This document shows, one piece after another, positions 32,893-42,002 of a DNA stretch of 64,000 nucleotides. The notes beneath the pieces are model-generated. The model made no database searches and had not been told where the DNA came from. It saw only the letters and a list, made by a program, of their open reading frames with translations. Origin of the DNA: Bacteroidota bacterium (GTDB taxonomy: Bacteria > Bacteroidota > Bacteroidia > Sphingobacteriales > Sphingobacteriaceae); assembly GCA_018828585.1 (NCBI GenBank), contig JAHJVW010000012.1, positions 48,770 to 112,769 on the forward strand. The letters run 5' to 3'. Positions within the stretch are counted from its first letter, which is position 1. Every line of letters begins with the position of its first letter. The position numbers and the translations under genes were made by a program.

Positions 32893-33858
32893 ATGGATGT
32901 ACTTAAAGAAATAGAGCTTCAGATTAACTCAATAAAAAAATTTGATAGTTCAAATTATCTTGATTCAATCTTTACTCATATAGACAGGGCGGAGCTTTAT
33001 TATAAGCAGGGGAAGTCAGATTCTAATTTTTTTAATGATGTGATTTATAGAGGAAATCAAGCTTATGAAGGAGCTTTAAAAGAATCTTATAAAGTACTAG
33101 CAGATAAAACAGAAGAAGAAGTTTTCAAGCAAACTCCAAACGAAATAGAAAAATTCTTTGAGACAAATAATATTTTTAGAGAAAGAGTTTTACAATTGTT
33201 TAAAAATTATAGACAAGAATGGAGAAATAAATCAACTCATGATTTTAAACTATTTTTTGATGAGAGTGAAGCATTTATAGCTCTTACTTCCGTATCAAGC
33301 TTTGTCCATTTGCTCCTAAAGCAAATTCAAGAAAAAATTGCTTATCAAACACAGCAAAAAAAATTAACTGAACAAAAAGAAAATGCTGAAAAAATAAATG
33401 ATATAGTAATATCCAACAGCGTATCTCCAATTGATAAACTAGTAAATATTATTGTTGAATTTTCAAGGCAAAATAGTGAACAGATATACAACAATAAACA
33501 AGAAATTTCAGAAGGTGAAATTATGGGATTATTTCATGCTTATATTGAATCTGTTAGTAATTTAGTAAATACCCAAAGAGAACCGCAATTTAATATAGGA
33601 GGTCGTCATATTAGGCCCGACTTTCTTATTGAAATTGATAATGAACCATTGATACTTGAATTCAAAAGAATGAAAGCTACAGGTTCTATTATAAATAATT
33701 CAATTAATCAAGTTTTACTTTATATGCAGGCTACAAATTCAAAACGAGGGATGATTTATTATGCAAACTTTAATGAGCCAAATCCCGAGCCTAAAATTAA
33801 AAAGAATGTATCAATTCTAAACGATAAAACTTATCATATTACCATAATTACAACATAA
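32893..33858 (+). CDS. HEPN-like plus PD-(D/E)XK nuclease-like protein
   Basis: The 321-residue protein has a helical N-terminal half with R111-N-K-S-T-H116, the R-x4-H signature of HEPN ribonucleases. Its C-terminal half reads RPDFLIEIDNEPLILEFKRM, with D243, E256 and K258 matching PD-x12-E-x-K nucleases, followed by NQVLLYMQ with a glutamine as in many family members. A coiled region (KKLTEQKENAEKIND) links them. A phage-defence effector is possible. It lies just outside the repressor end of the Mu-like element. The two motifs are visible; the fused activity is inferred. Confidence 0.68.
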   Translation: MDVLKEIELQINSIKKFDSSNYLDSIFTHIDRAELYYKQGKSDSNFFNDVIYRGNQAYEGALKESYKVLADKTEEEVFKQTPNEIEKFFETNNIFRERVLQLFKNYRQEWRNKSTHDFKLFFDESEAFIALTSVSSFVHLLLKQIQEKIAYQTQQKKLTEQKENAEKINDIVISNSVSPIDKLVNIIVEFSRQNSEQIYNNKQEISEGEIMGLFHAYIESVSNLVNTQREPQFNIGGRHIRPDFLIEIDNEPLILEFKRMKATGSIINNSINQVLLYMQATNSKRGMIYYANFNEPNPEPKIKKNVSILNDKTYHITIITT

Positions 33859-33989
33859 CTAAACAGGGTATTTCCATTTGTCCAAGTATAGTCTCCGTAG
33901 GAACTACACTAACATATGCCTAGAATTCTTCATAACGACACTGCTAGCAAGTTGCTATCCGCACCACCCAAAGTTAAATAAACGGGGGT

Positions 33990-34026
33990 GAAGCGGCATC
34001 CCCGCCAGTCGGCGGGATATAGCGGA
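33990..34026. repeat. CCCGCC/GGCGGG palindromic repeat, copy 1
   Basis: GAAGCGGCATCCCCGCC and GGCGGGATATAGCGGA surround an AGTC loop. A near-identical copy lies at 37289-37326 in the same direction, beyond the redox cluster. About 33860-34073 otherwise holds no gene. Confidence 0.8.
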
Positions 34027-34073
34027 AGATCCAACTATCCATCAATAGAATCACTGTTTTTGCTTTTCAAAAT

Positions 34074-35372
34074 TTAAACCGCTTTTCCTTCTTCCATCAT
34101 AGATTCTCGGTTGAATTTTCTAATGATGACTCTTGAACCACGATCGTAACTAAAATAATTAACAATCCAGTTGATTAAGGTAACTGCTTTATTTCTGAAA
34201 CCCACCAAGAACAATAAGTGGATAAACATCCAAGTTAACCAAGCGAAAAAGCCTTGAAATTTCCAGTATTTTAAATCTACCACGGCTTTGTTGCGACCAA
34301 CGGTAGCCATAGAACCTTTGTCGAAATAATTAAAAGGATGTGGTTTTTCGTTGTTGATGATTCGGATGAGATTATCTGCCAGTTGTTGTCCTTGTTGTAT
34401 GGCAGTTTGGGCCACGCCGGGATGTCCATGAGGCCATTCGGGAGTTTCCATGTAGGCTAAATCGCCAATGGCGAATATATTTTCGTAACCTTCTACCAAA
34501 TTGAAATTCGTCGTTTTTATACGTCCACCACGTACAATTTCTGCCTTTTCTAAACCTGGAATGATTGCACCTTTTACGCCAGCACTCCAAACAACGCCCT
34601 TGGTGAAAATGGTTTCAGTGGTATTATAGGTAACTTTGTCGCCATCGTAATGATTTACCCTTGTTTTTTCCATCACAATTACGCCCATATTTTGTAAAAA
34701 CTCTTTTGCTTTTTTTGAAGCTTGCAGCGAGAAGGGTTCTAAAATACGTTCACTTCCTTCAAATAAATAAATTTTCATGTTATGAATATCCAGCTCGGGA
34801 TAGTCATGAACTAACACATGGTTTTTAAGCTCTGCCAAGGCGCCAGCCGTCTCTACGCCTGTTGGTCCGCCCCCAACTACCACAAAAGTCATGAGTGCTT
34901 GTTTGCGTTCTAAATCTTTCTCTACCAAAGCTTCTTCGAAATTTTGAAGAATTAAAGAACGCAGATTTAAAGCTTCGGGAACAGTTTTCATAGGCATTGA
35001 GAAATGCTCGATTTCTTTTTGACCGAAAAAGTTGGTTTCTGAACCTGTAGCAATCACCAAATAATCATAATCAAAATCACCAATATCAGTGGTCACACTT
35101 TTATTTTCGGGATTGATATGCTTCACATCCGCCACCCTGAAGTTGAAGTTCTTTTGATCCTGAAAAACCTTACGAAGCGGAAAGGCAATAGAATCGGGTT
35201 CTAAACCACCAGTAGCCACTTGATAAAGTAATGGTTGAAAAGTATGGTAGTTATGTCGGTCTAACATTAATAAATCCACTTCTTTTTTATTCATTTTTTT
35301 AGCGATTTGGATTCCGCCAAAACCGCCGCCAATGATAATTACTTTAGGGAATTGTGTGGTTTGATTTTTCAT
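34074..35372 (-). CDS. Type II NADH dehydrogenase (NDH-2)
   Basis: The 432-residue flavoprotein passes electrons from NADH to quinone without pumping protons. FAD is bound by VIIIGGGFGGIQIAKKM and NAD(P)H by FVVVGGGPTGVETAGALAEL, with IFAIGDLAYME as the FAD C-terminal loop. YQVATGGLEPDSIAFPLR is NDH-2-typical, and hydrophobic stretches (FAWLTWMFIHLLFLVGF) near the C terminus suit membrane association. It is downstream of the ferredoxin gene across a 51-base stretch with AGCTTT-like repeats. Confidence 0.9.
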   Translation of the reverse strand: MKNQTTQFPKVIIIGGGFGGIQIAKKMNKKEVDLLMLDRHNYHTFQPLLYQVATGGLEPDSIAFPLRKVFQDQKNFNFRVADVKHINPENKSVTTDIGDFDYDYLVIATGSETNFFGQKEIEHFSMPMKTVPEALNLRSLILQNFEEALVEKDLERKQALMTFVVVGGGPTGVETAGALAELKNHVLVHDYPELDIHNMKIYLFEGSERILEPFSLQASKKAKEFLQNMGVIVMEKTRVNHYDGDKVTYNTTETIFTKGVVWSAGVKGAIIPGLEKAEIVRGGRIKTTNFNLVEGYENIFAIGDLAYMETPEWPHGHPGVAQTAIQQGQQLADNLIRIINNEKPHPFNYFDKGSMATVGRNKAVVDLKYWKFQGFFAWLTWMFIHLLFLVGFRNKAVTLINWIVNYFSYDRGSRVIIRKFNRESMMEEGKAV

Positions 35373-35395
35373 GTTCTATGTTTTAAGCATTTGCA

Positions 35396-35426
35396 TTTAG
35401 CTTTCGGCTTTTAGCCTTCAGCTTTA
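35396..35426. repeat. AGCTTT-type simple repeat between ndh-type and ferredoxin genes
   Basis: TTTAGCTTTCGGC, TTTTAGCCTTCAGC and TTT repeat a roughly 10-base unit (AGCnTTCnGC). Related strings occur inside histidine kinase genes near 53385-53420 and 55575-55610. It touches the end of the ferredoxin gene. Confidence 0.6.
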
Positions 35427-35744
35427 AACAAGGTCGCCTCTGATTTTTATTTTGATACCTTCTAAAGTTTCATTCACTCGCAATTGACATGCCAGCCTGC
35501 TGTCGCTAGCTGCATTCGGCAAAGTGTCCAACATGTCTAACTCTTGGTCTTGAGGCTCGGGTAATTGTTCTAAGCCTTCTAAAACCTGAACATGGCAAGT
35601 CGCACACAAAGCCATGCCGCCGCAGGTGGCCAAAATATCATATTCAGATGCTTTTAAAACCTCCATTAAATTGAGGCTAATTTCTTCTGGAATTTCGATT
35701 TCCTGAGATGTATCGTCTCTATCGATTACGGTTAATTTAATCAT
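35424..35744 (-). CDS. 2Fe-2S ferredoxin
   Basis: The 106-residue protein has the adrenodoxin-type cluster loop CGGMALCATCHVQV (three cysteines) and the fourth cysteine in RLACQLRVNE. It carries electrons between a reductase and unknown partners. It lies 2 bases after the ferredoxin-NADP+ reductase gene, which is its likely reductant. The acidic surface (EDQELDMLD-like region) suits partner binding. Confidence 0.92.
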   Translation of the reverse strand: MIKLTVIDRDDTSQEIEIPEEISLNLMEVLKASEYDILATCGGMALCATCHVQVLEGLEQLPEPQDQELDMLDTLPNAASDSRLACQLRVNETLEGIKIKIRGDLV

Positions 35745-35745
35745 A

Positions 35746-36765
35746 CTAAAAACTGTTTACACCGTAAACGGTTGTGTATTTGAAAGATAATTTTTGATCT
35801 GGATAAACATATTTGAAGGCACTTTGACACATTAAGGCAGCTTCGTGAAAACCGCTTAGTATTAATTTTAATTTGCCAGGATAGGTATTGATGTCGCCAA
35901 TGGCGTAAATGCCTGCTACATTAGTAGAGTAATCTTCAGTGTTTACAGCTATCGCTGATTTGTCGATGTTCAAGCCCCATTCACCAATAGGACCCAATTT
36001 AGGACTTAAACCAAAAAGCGGAATCAAAAAGTCGGTCTCCAAAGTGCTTTCTTCTTTCGCCTTGTTCAATAAGCTCACTTCTTTTAAATGTCCATTTCCA
36101 TTGATTTTGGTTAAATGAGAAGATAATATCAAATTGATTTTCCCCATTTCGGCCAATTGAAAAACTTTCTCGGCAGAATCTGGTGCTCCTCTAAAAGTAT
36201 CTCCACGATGAACCAAAGTCACTTCTTTGGCAATGTTGGCTAAAAAGATAGTCCAATCTAAAGCAGAATCTCCACCACCAGCTAACACAATTTTTTTATC
36301 ACGATAAACTTCTGGATCTTTTACCATATAGCTCACGCCTTTTCCTTCGAAGCGTTCCAGATTTTCTATCTCAGGTTTACGTGGTTCAAAACAGCCTAAG
36401 CCACCAGCAATGACTACTGCTTTGCAATGAATTTCAGTATGGTCGCTAGTGGTAATTTTGAAATTTCCATTTTCATCTTTTTCTAAATTTTCTACGCGTT
36501 CGCCTAAAGTAAACCCTGGATCAAAAGGTTTGATTTGTTCCATTAACCGATCAACTAATTCTTGAGCTTTAATTTCGGGATAGCCTGGGATATCGTAGAT
36601 GGGTTTATGAGGATAAATCTCAGAAAGCTGTCCTCCTATTTGTGGCAAAGCATCTACCAAATGACAACGCATTTTTAGTAAACCAGCTTCAAAAACCGCA
36701 AATAAACCAACTGGTCCTGCTCCAACTATACATAAATCGGTATGGATGATATTTTGTGTACTCAT
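35746..36765 (-). CDS. Thioredoxin-reductase-like ferredoxin-NADP+ reductase
   Basis: The 339-residue flavoprotein has FAD (CIVGAGPVGLFAVFEAG) and NADP (KIVLAGGGDSALDWTIFLA) loops, and GIYAIGDINTYPGKLKLIL near the C terminus. The CxxC redox pair of thioredoxin reductase is absent (VIAGGLGCFEPR has one Cys), which identifies the YumC/FNR type. Ending in TTVYGVNSF also fits. It follows MarR with a 4-base overlap and precedes the ferredoxin by 2 bases. Confidence 0.9.
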   Translation of the reverse strand: MSTQNIIHTDLCIVGAGPVGLFAVFEAGLLKMRCHLVDALPQIGGQLSEIYPHKPIYDIPGYPEIKAQELVDRLMEQIKPFDPGFTLGERVENLEKDENGNFKITTSDHTEIHCKAVVIAGGLGCFEPRKPEIENLERFEGKGVSYMVKDPEVYRDKKIVLAGGGDSALDWTIFLANIAKEVTLVHRGDTFRGAPDSAEKVFQLAEMGKINLILSSHLTKINGNGHLKEVSLLNKAKEESTLETDFLIPLFGLSPKLGPIGEWGLNIDKSAIAVNTEDYSTNVAGIYAIGDINTYPGKLKLILSGFHEAALMCQSAFKYVYPDQKLSFKYTTVYGVNSF

Positions 36766-37193
36766 GATAATGATTGGTAAATGGTGTTTAAAATTCTTTT
36801 TAAGTCTTCATAATCTTGCTCGGTCAAATTCTCCCAAGCTTTCATTCTGGCTTCGGCAACTTTAGGTGCCCATTCTTTTTGTTTTTGTATGCCAAACTCT
36901 GTTAGATGGATGTTAAAACTTCTTCGATCGTTTGGAGCTGCTTTACGTTCCACCAATCCTTTTTTACATAGCAAATCTAAAATTCGAGTAAGGGTAGGAT
37001 GATCTTTACCAGTTAGCTCGGCAAGCTGACTTTGATTTTGATCATTATGGATACTTAGATTCTTCAATATCAACCATTGGTCTACTGTAATATCAAAGTT
37101 TTCTTCTTTGAATTTTTGTTGCGCATACTGTTTGATTTTTCGATTGGTTCTATCGAGCAGGTAAGAATAAGTACTAAATTTTTCTGTTGCCAT
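36762..37193 (-). CDS. MarR-family transcriptional regulator
   Basis: The 143-residue winged-helix regulator has the recognition-helix region QSQLAELTGKDHPTLTRILD and wing RKAAPNDRRSFNIHL. It overlaps the reductase gene by 4 bases, so it heads the redox operon. A near-palindrome overlaps its own transcription start, which suggests autorepression and control of the downstream reductase and ferredoxin. Confidence 0.88.
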   Translation of the reverse strand: MATEKFSTYSYLLDRTNRKIKQYAQQKFKEENFDITVDQWLILKNLSIHNDQNQSQLAELTGKDHPTLTRILDLLCKKGLVERKAAPNDRRSFNIHLTEFGIQKQKEWAPKVAEARMKAWENLTEQDYEDLKRILNTIYQSLS

Positions 37194-37218
37194 ATTAATA
37201 ATTAGTATGACAAATATA
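37193..37218 (-). promoter_or_regulatory. MarR operon promoter and probable operator
   Basis: TATTAATAATTAGTA (37193-37207) is a 15-bp palindrome with one mismatch, lying between a - strand TATATTTG -7 box (37211-37218) and the start codon. A MarR dimer bound here would block transcription. Confidence 0.55.
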
Positions 37219-37288
37219 ATGATAAAATGTTTGTGTATTTATCTAATTATTTTTGAGTTTTTTTTAAACGGATGTTGCGTTAAGGATG

Positions 37289-37326
37289 GAAGCGACATCC
37301 CCGCCTTTTCGGCGGGATATAGCGGA
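37289..37326. repeat. CCCGCC/GGCGGG palindromic repeat, copy 2
   Basis: GAAGCGACATCCCCGCC and GGCGGGATATAGCGGA surround a TTTTC loop. It matches copy 1 at 33990-34026 with one change outside the loop. A GC-rich tail (CAGCCTGCCCCGAAGGG) follows. Confidence 0.8.
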
Positions 37327-37361
37327 CAGCCTGCCCCGAAGGGAAACGCCCAAATGATAAT

Positions 37362-38339
37362 TTAAGATTTTACAGTGGCAGCTTCTTTACTCATCCATTT
37401 TTTATGCTGCTCTGGATTTAAAAACGTCCAAGCCAAAACACGACTGATTTTATTTCCTTGTCCCATGGGTAAGGTTTTAACTGCTGCGGCCTCCATTTTT
37501 TCTAACTGAGCATAAGCATTTTTTAAATGTGCTTTATTAGATATCAAAGTAGAAAACCACAAGCAAGAGTTTGCAAACTCTTTACTTTGATGAATCATTT
37601 CATACACAAACTTATTTTCGCCTCCATGGCACCATAACTCACGATTTTGTCCGCCAAAGTTTTGCTTAACCTGAGTGACTTTCTCATCACTTAAGTTATT
37701 CAATTTTTTAAGCGTAGCATTTTTTGCTTCTTCAAGCGAAGCATAAAAAGGAGGATTACAAACGGTTAAATCAAAACGTTCTGTTTTTTCCATTGCACCT
37801 TTAAAGATATCTTTCACATTTGCTTGCAAGCGAAATTTGATTTTCCCTTTTAAATGGGGATTGGCCTCGATGATCTGCTCTGCATTTTGAATGGCTACTG
37901 CATCCACATCAACGCCAGTAAATAACCATTCATATTCGTGATTACCAATTAACGGATAAACACAATTTGCCCCAACACCAACGTCTAAAACTTTGATATG
38001 CTTCCCTTTTGGGATGAGACCTTGATTACTAGAAGCTAATAAATCTGCTATATGATGAATATAGTCTGCTCTTCCTGGGATGGGAGGACAAAGGTAATTT
38101 TCTGGAATACTCCAATTTTTTACTCCGTAATAATGTTCAAGTAATGCTTTATTTAACATTTTCACAGCGTTAGAATCAGCAAAATCAATCGTCTCGTTGT
38201 ACTCGTCTAAAGAAATGATAAAAGGCTCTAAATCTGGACAGGTATTACACAATTCTTTTAAATCATATCTTCCTTGATGTTTATTTCTTGGATGTAGCTT
38301 TGACTTTTCTTTTGAATTTCTTTTTTTCTGATGCTTCAT
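37362..38339 (-). CDS. rlmF: 23S rRNA (adenine-1618-N6)-methyltransferase
   Basis: The 325-residue enzyme has the RlmF N-terminal block KLHPRNKHQGRYDLKELC, SAM-binding VLDVGVGANCVYPLIG, the catalytic NPPF motif (CNPPFYAS), and NRELWCHGGE. It methylates N6 of A1618 in 23S rRNA. It precedes secDF on the same strand's downstream side and shares a terminator hairpin region with it. Confidence 0.92.
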   Translation of the reverse strand: MKHQKKRNSKEKSKLHPRNKHQGRYDLKELCNTCPDLEPFIISLDEYNETIDFADSNAVKMLNKALLEHYYGVKNWSIPENYLCPPIPGRADYIHHIADLLASSNQGLIPKGKHIKVLDVGVGANCVYPLIGNHEYEWLFTGVDVDAVAIQNAEQIIEANPHLKGKIKFRLQANVKDIFKGAMEKTERFDLTVCNPPFYASLEEAKNATLKKLNNLSDEKVTQVKQNFGGQNRELWCHGGENKFVYEMIHQSKEFANSCLWFSTLISNKAHLKNAYAQLEKMEAAAVKTLPMGQGNKISRVLAWTFLNPEQHKKWMSKEAATVKS

Positions 38340-38380
38340 GATGAATAATCGTAATAATAGATTGGAACAAGTTAAACAAA

Positions 38381-38409
38381 AAAGCCTCCAGATATAATCA
38401 GGAGGCTTT
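38381..38409 (-). terminator. Terminator after secDF
   Basis: AAAGCCTCC and GGAGGCTTT pair perfectly around an 11-base loop; on the - strand, after secDF, a six-T run follows. Confidence 0.85.
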
Positions 38410-38428
38410 ATAAATATTAGGAAAAGAG

Positions 38429-41389
38429 TTAATCTTTGTTTTCGTCTTTCATAAAGTCAACTACTACAGGAGTAGCTACACAAATGGAAGAGTATGTACC
38501 AAATATAACTCCTATTAATAATGCGAAAGAGAAACCTCTAATTACATCACCACCGAATACAAATAATACTGCCAACACAAATATTACGGTTAAGGCTGTG
38601 ATTACCGTACGGCTTAAAGTGCTGTTAATGGCATCGTTAATCACGATTGACATTTTATCAGTCTTAGCATGATGAGCGTTTAAAAACTCACGAATCCTAT
38701 CAAACACCACCACCGTATCGTTGATGGAATAACCAATTACCGTTAATATGGCGGCAATAAATGCTTGGTCAATATCGAGCGAGAATGGTAAAATTCCGTT
38801 AAATAAGGAGAAGAAGGAGAGTACCAAGAGCACATCATGACAAAGCGCAACCAATGCACCAATACTATAAGACCATTTTCTGAAACGGATGAAAATATAG
38901 AGTGCAATTGCAATGATGGATAATAGTACCGCATAAATAGCTGATATTTTAATGTCATTAGCAATGGTTGGTCCAACTTTTTGAGAACTCATTACGGTTC
39001 CTTTGTTGTTAGCAATTTTAGCTAAACCTTCTTTCAACTTAGCTTCCACCAATTGGTCAGCATTGTCAGCTTGGCTATCAATCATGTAAGGAGTGGTTAC
39101 TCTAACCTGATCATCACTACCAAAAGTCTTCACCTCACTTACTACACCAAAAGTTTCGTTTAAATCCTGACGTACAGTTTCTGTAGTTACAGGTTTTTCG
39201 AAACGAACAACGTAGGTTCTACCACCTTTAAAATCCACACCAAAAGAGAAGCCTCTAACAATAATAGAAATAATACCTAAAGTGATGAAAGTTCCAGATA
39301 AAAGGTAGAATATTTTACGTTTTTTAACAAATGGGAAGTTTGCATTTTTAAAGGTATGATCGCTCCAAGGGTTAGAAAATTTAATATTCATTTCTTTCTT
39401 CAACATCCATTCAAAAATCAACCTTGAAATTAAGATGGCTGAGAATAAGGAAGTGATGATACCAATCATTAATGTAGTGGCGAAACCTTGAATCGGCCCT
39501 GAACCAAATACATATAGTATGATACCTGTAATTAAGGTAGTGACCTGACTATCTAATATTGATGGCATGGCGTGTTTGTAACCATCAGAAATTGCCACCT
39601 TTAAAGATTTTCCTAAACCTAACTCCTCACGGATACGTTCGTAGATCAATACGTTTGCATCTACAGCCATACCTAAGGTCAAAACAATACCTGCTATACC
39701 CGGTAAGGTTAATACAGCTCCTAAAGAAGCTAGTACACCCATCAGGAAGAATACGTTAGAAAAAACAGCAATATTGGCAACAGTACCAGCTCTGTTGTAG
39801 TAGAACATCATGAAGATTAATACTACAATTAAACCCACTACTGATGACATTAAGCCTGAGCTAATTGCCTCGGCACCTAATGATGGCCCAACAATAGCTT
39901 CCTGAACAATTTTTGCAGGAGCAGGAAGTTTACCCGCTTTTAATACGTTAGCTAAATCTTTTGTTTCGTCTACTGTAAAGTTACCGGAGATAGAAGATAT
40001 GCCATTAGGGATCTCTCCAGAAACTCTTGGTGCTGTGTAAACAGAGTTGTCTAGAACGATAGCTACAGATTTATTATCATTCTCATCAGAAGGGGAACCT
40101 GCAGCAGCGGCTGTAATGTTTTTCCAAATTCTTGCACCTTCAGATTTCATTACCATAACAACTTCTGGATTTCCGCGTTGGTCGAAATCTTCACGAGCAT
40201 TAGAAATCACATCGCCACCTAAAGCTGGCTCTCCATTTATACCTGAAGGTTTAATTGCAAAAAGCTCGAATGCTTTGGTATCAGCAGAAACAGGTTTCAC
40301 TCCCCACAATAACTTAATATTAGCAGGTAGCAATGCTTTAATATCTTCCTGAGCTAAATAAGCATTTACTTTTGCGGTATCACTTTCGTTTGCATAACCA
40401 ACAGTTGGACCGGGACGCAAACTTTGTTGCCCATTTTGACCTTGATAGGTAGCAGGTGTTAATATTGCAAATAAAGGGTTAGATTTTGCTAAAGCCTCTA
40501 CATTAGAAGAGTCTTTTTTAGTTGAATCCTTTTTAGCACTTAGTAAAGCCGGTTTATTTTTTAAATCAGCTTTTAATGTATCTGCTGTAGCAGATTTTTT
40601 GTTTTCAGTTTTTGGCTGTTTAGCTGCTAAAATATTGTTGATGTTTTGTAAAACAGGGAAAATCTCTTGATTGTCGTAAGTTTCGTAAAACTCTAACTTC
40701 GCCGAACCTTGTAATAATTTACGTACACGGTTTTTATCAGCATCAGTTACACCAGGTAATTCAACCAAAATTCTATTAGACCCACCTTGTAGCTGAATGT
40801 TTGGCTGTGTTACACCAAATTTATCTATACGAGTTCTTAATATATTGAAAGAACGCTCGACTGCAGAATTAGCTTGTTTTTCTAAAAAGGACCTCACATC
40901 CTTATTAGATGCATTTAATTTAACATCATCAGCATTTTCTTTTGTTGCAAAGAAAATAGACAATTTACCGTTTGGATTGATTTTTTCATACTCATCAATA
41001 AAAAGAGGAATTAAGCCATCTTGACTGGTACTTAACCTCCCTTCAGCATTTTTTAATGCTTTGTTGAATGAAGAATCTGTTGGATTGTTAGCTAAACTTC
41101 TAACTAAAGAAGATAATTCTATCTCCATGGTAACGTTCATTCCACCTTTTAAATCCAATCCTAATGGAATTTCACGTTGTTTTACATACGAGAAAGTATG
41201 ACCCAAGATTGGGTATACTGGTTGGTTAGAAATAGAGTCTAAGTATGCTCTTTCTTTAATCGGATCCCCTTTAGCGTATTCCTTTGCATCGTTTTCTACC
41301 TTTTTCGTGATGAATGTGAAAGAGAGAGCGTATAAACTTAGTATTGCTAATACAATTGCTGCAAACTTAATAATTCCTTTGTTTTGCAT
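38429..41389 (-). CDS. secDF: Protein translocase SecDF fusion
   Basis: The 986-residue protein joins SecD and SecF. An N-terminal helix, the SecD P1 motif LGLDLKGGMNVTMEI, a long low-complexity lysine- and alanine-rich insert around residues 240-300 (KPALLSAKKDSTKKDSS), six transmembrane helices, then SecF starting about residue 680 with SFGVDFKGGRTYVV and six more helices. SecDF uses the proton gradient to complete export. The fusion and the insert are usual in Bacteroidota. A -7 box lies 48 bases upstream. Confidence 0.95.
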   Translation of the reverse strand: MQNKGIIKFAAIVLAILSLYALSFTFITKKVENDAKEYAKGDPIKERAYLDSISNQPVYPILGHTFSYVKQREIPLGLDLKGGMNVTMEIELSSLVRSLANNPTDSSFNKALKNAEGRLSTSQDGLIPLFIDEYEKINPNGKLSIFFATKENADDVKLNASNKDVRSFLEKQANSAVERSFNILRTRIDKFGVTQPNIQLQGGSNRILVELPGVTDADKNRVRKLLQGSAKLEFYETYDNQEIFPVLQNINNILAAKQPKTENKKSATADTLKADLKNKPALLSAKKDSTKKDSSNVEALAKSNPLFAILTPATYQGQNGQQSLRPGPTVGYANESDTAKVNAYLAQEDIKALLPANIKLLWGVKPVSADTKAFELFAIKPSGINGEPALGGDVISNAREDFDQRGNPEVVMVMKSEGARIWKNITAAAAGSPSDENDNKSVAIVLDNSVYTAPRVSGEIPNGISSISGNFTVDETKDLANVLKAGKLPAPAKIVQEAIVGPSLGAEAISSGLMSSVVGLIVVLIFMMFYYNRAGTVANIAVFSNVFFLMGVLASLGAVLTLPGIAGIVLTLGMAVDANVLIYERIREELGLGKSLKVAISDGYKHAMPSILDSQVTTLITGIILYVFGSGPIQGFATTLMIGIITSLFSAILISRLIFEWMLKKEMNIKFSNPWSDHTFKNANFPFVKKRKIFYLLSGTFITLGIISIIVRGFSFGVDFKGGRTYVVRFEKPVTTETVRQDLNETFGVVSEVKTFGSDDQVRVTTPYMIDSQADNADQLVEAKLKEGLAKIANNKGTVMSSQKVGPTIANDIKISAIYAVLLSIIAIALYIFIRFRKWSYSIGALVALCHDVLLVLSFFSLFNGILPFSLDIDQAFIAAILTVIGYSINDTVVVFDRIREFLNAHHAKTDKMSIVINDAINSTLSRTVITALTVIFVLAVLFVFGGDVIRGFSFALLIGVIFGTYSSICVATPVVVDFMKDENKD

Positions 41390-41436
41390 TTCTGATTAAT
41401 TGATTTGTATAATTTTGCTGTTTTTATTCAAGATGG

Positions 41437-41444
41437 CAAAGCTA
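41437..41444 (-). promoter_or_regulatory. -7 promoter box of secDF
   Basis: TAGCTTTG on the - strand matches TAnnTTTG, giving a leader of about 40 bases. Confidence 0.5.
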
Positions 41445-41493
41445 ATTAAATTTTTAATTTATAAAATCCTTAAAAATTAATTTATTACAAGCT

Positions 41494-41979
41494 TTAAATT
41501 CTTGAAAAAGTAATGAAAGAGAAACAGTAAGCGTGTTTCTCGTCTGGTTCGTGTTCTTCTTTGGAAATTAATTTCCATTCTGAGTAATTAAGTTCTGGAA
41601 AAAAAGCATCAGCATTAAAGGTATGATGCACCTTTGTAAGGTATATTTTATCAGTAAAAGGCAATGCTTGCTTATAAATTTCGCCGCCTCCCACAATAAA
41701 TACTTCTTCTTCATCGACGCAAGCCTTGATCGCGTTTTCTAATTCATTAAAAACCTCAACACCTTCAATTTTTAAATCTTTTTGTCGGGTGATGATGATA
41801 TTTCTTCTGTTGGGTAATGGTTTGCCTACCGAGTCATAGGTTTTACGTCCCATAATCACAGGATGCCCTGAAGTTGTGCTTTTAAAAAACTTTAGATCTT
41901 TTGGTAAATGCCACATCAATTGGTTGTTTTTACCAATTCCATTTTCTTCATCTGTGGCAACTATAATACTTATTGTCAT
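41494..41979 (-). CDS. folA: Dihydrofolate reductase
   Basis: The 161-residue enzyme reduces dihydrofolate with NADPH. Present are MTISIIVATDEENGIGKNNQ, LMWHLPKDLKFF with the catalytic acid near residue 27, PVIMGRKTYDSVGKPLPNR and VFIVGGGEIYKQAL. Its usual partner thyA lies 0.7 kb away, separated by a toxin-antitoxin pair. Confidence 0.95.
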   Translation of the reverse strand: MTISIIVATDEENGIGKNNQLMWHLPKDLKFFKSTTSGHPVIMGRKTYDSVGKPLPNRRNIIITRQKDLKIEGVEVFNELENAIKACVDEEEVFIVGGGEIYKQALPFTDKIYLTKVHHTFNADAFFPELNYSEWKLISKEEHEPDEKHAYCFSFITFSRI

Positions 41980-42002
41980 GTTTTTAAAAACTGTTCAAAA
42001 AT

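Noticed and set aside
20907..33884. TGGACAtAT near 20907 and TGGACAAAT (inverted) near 33884 as element termini
   Set aside because: The match is only 8 of 9 and the distances to the inner repeat sites differ greatly (about 120 against about 1,050 bp), so chance is likely.
33990..37326. CRISPR array
   Set aside because: The palindromic repeats occur as isolated pairs kilobases apart with no regular spacers and no cas genes.
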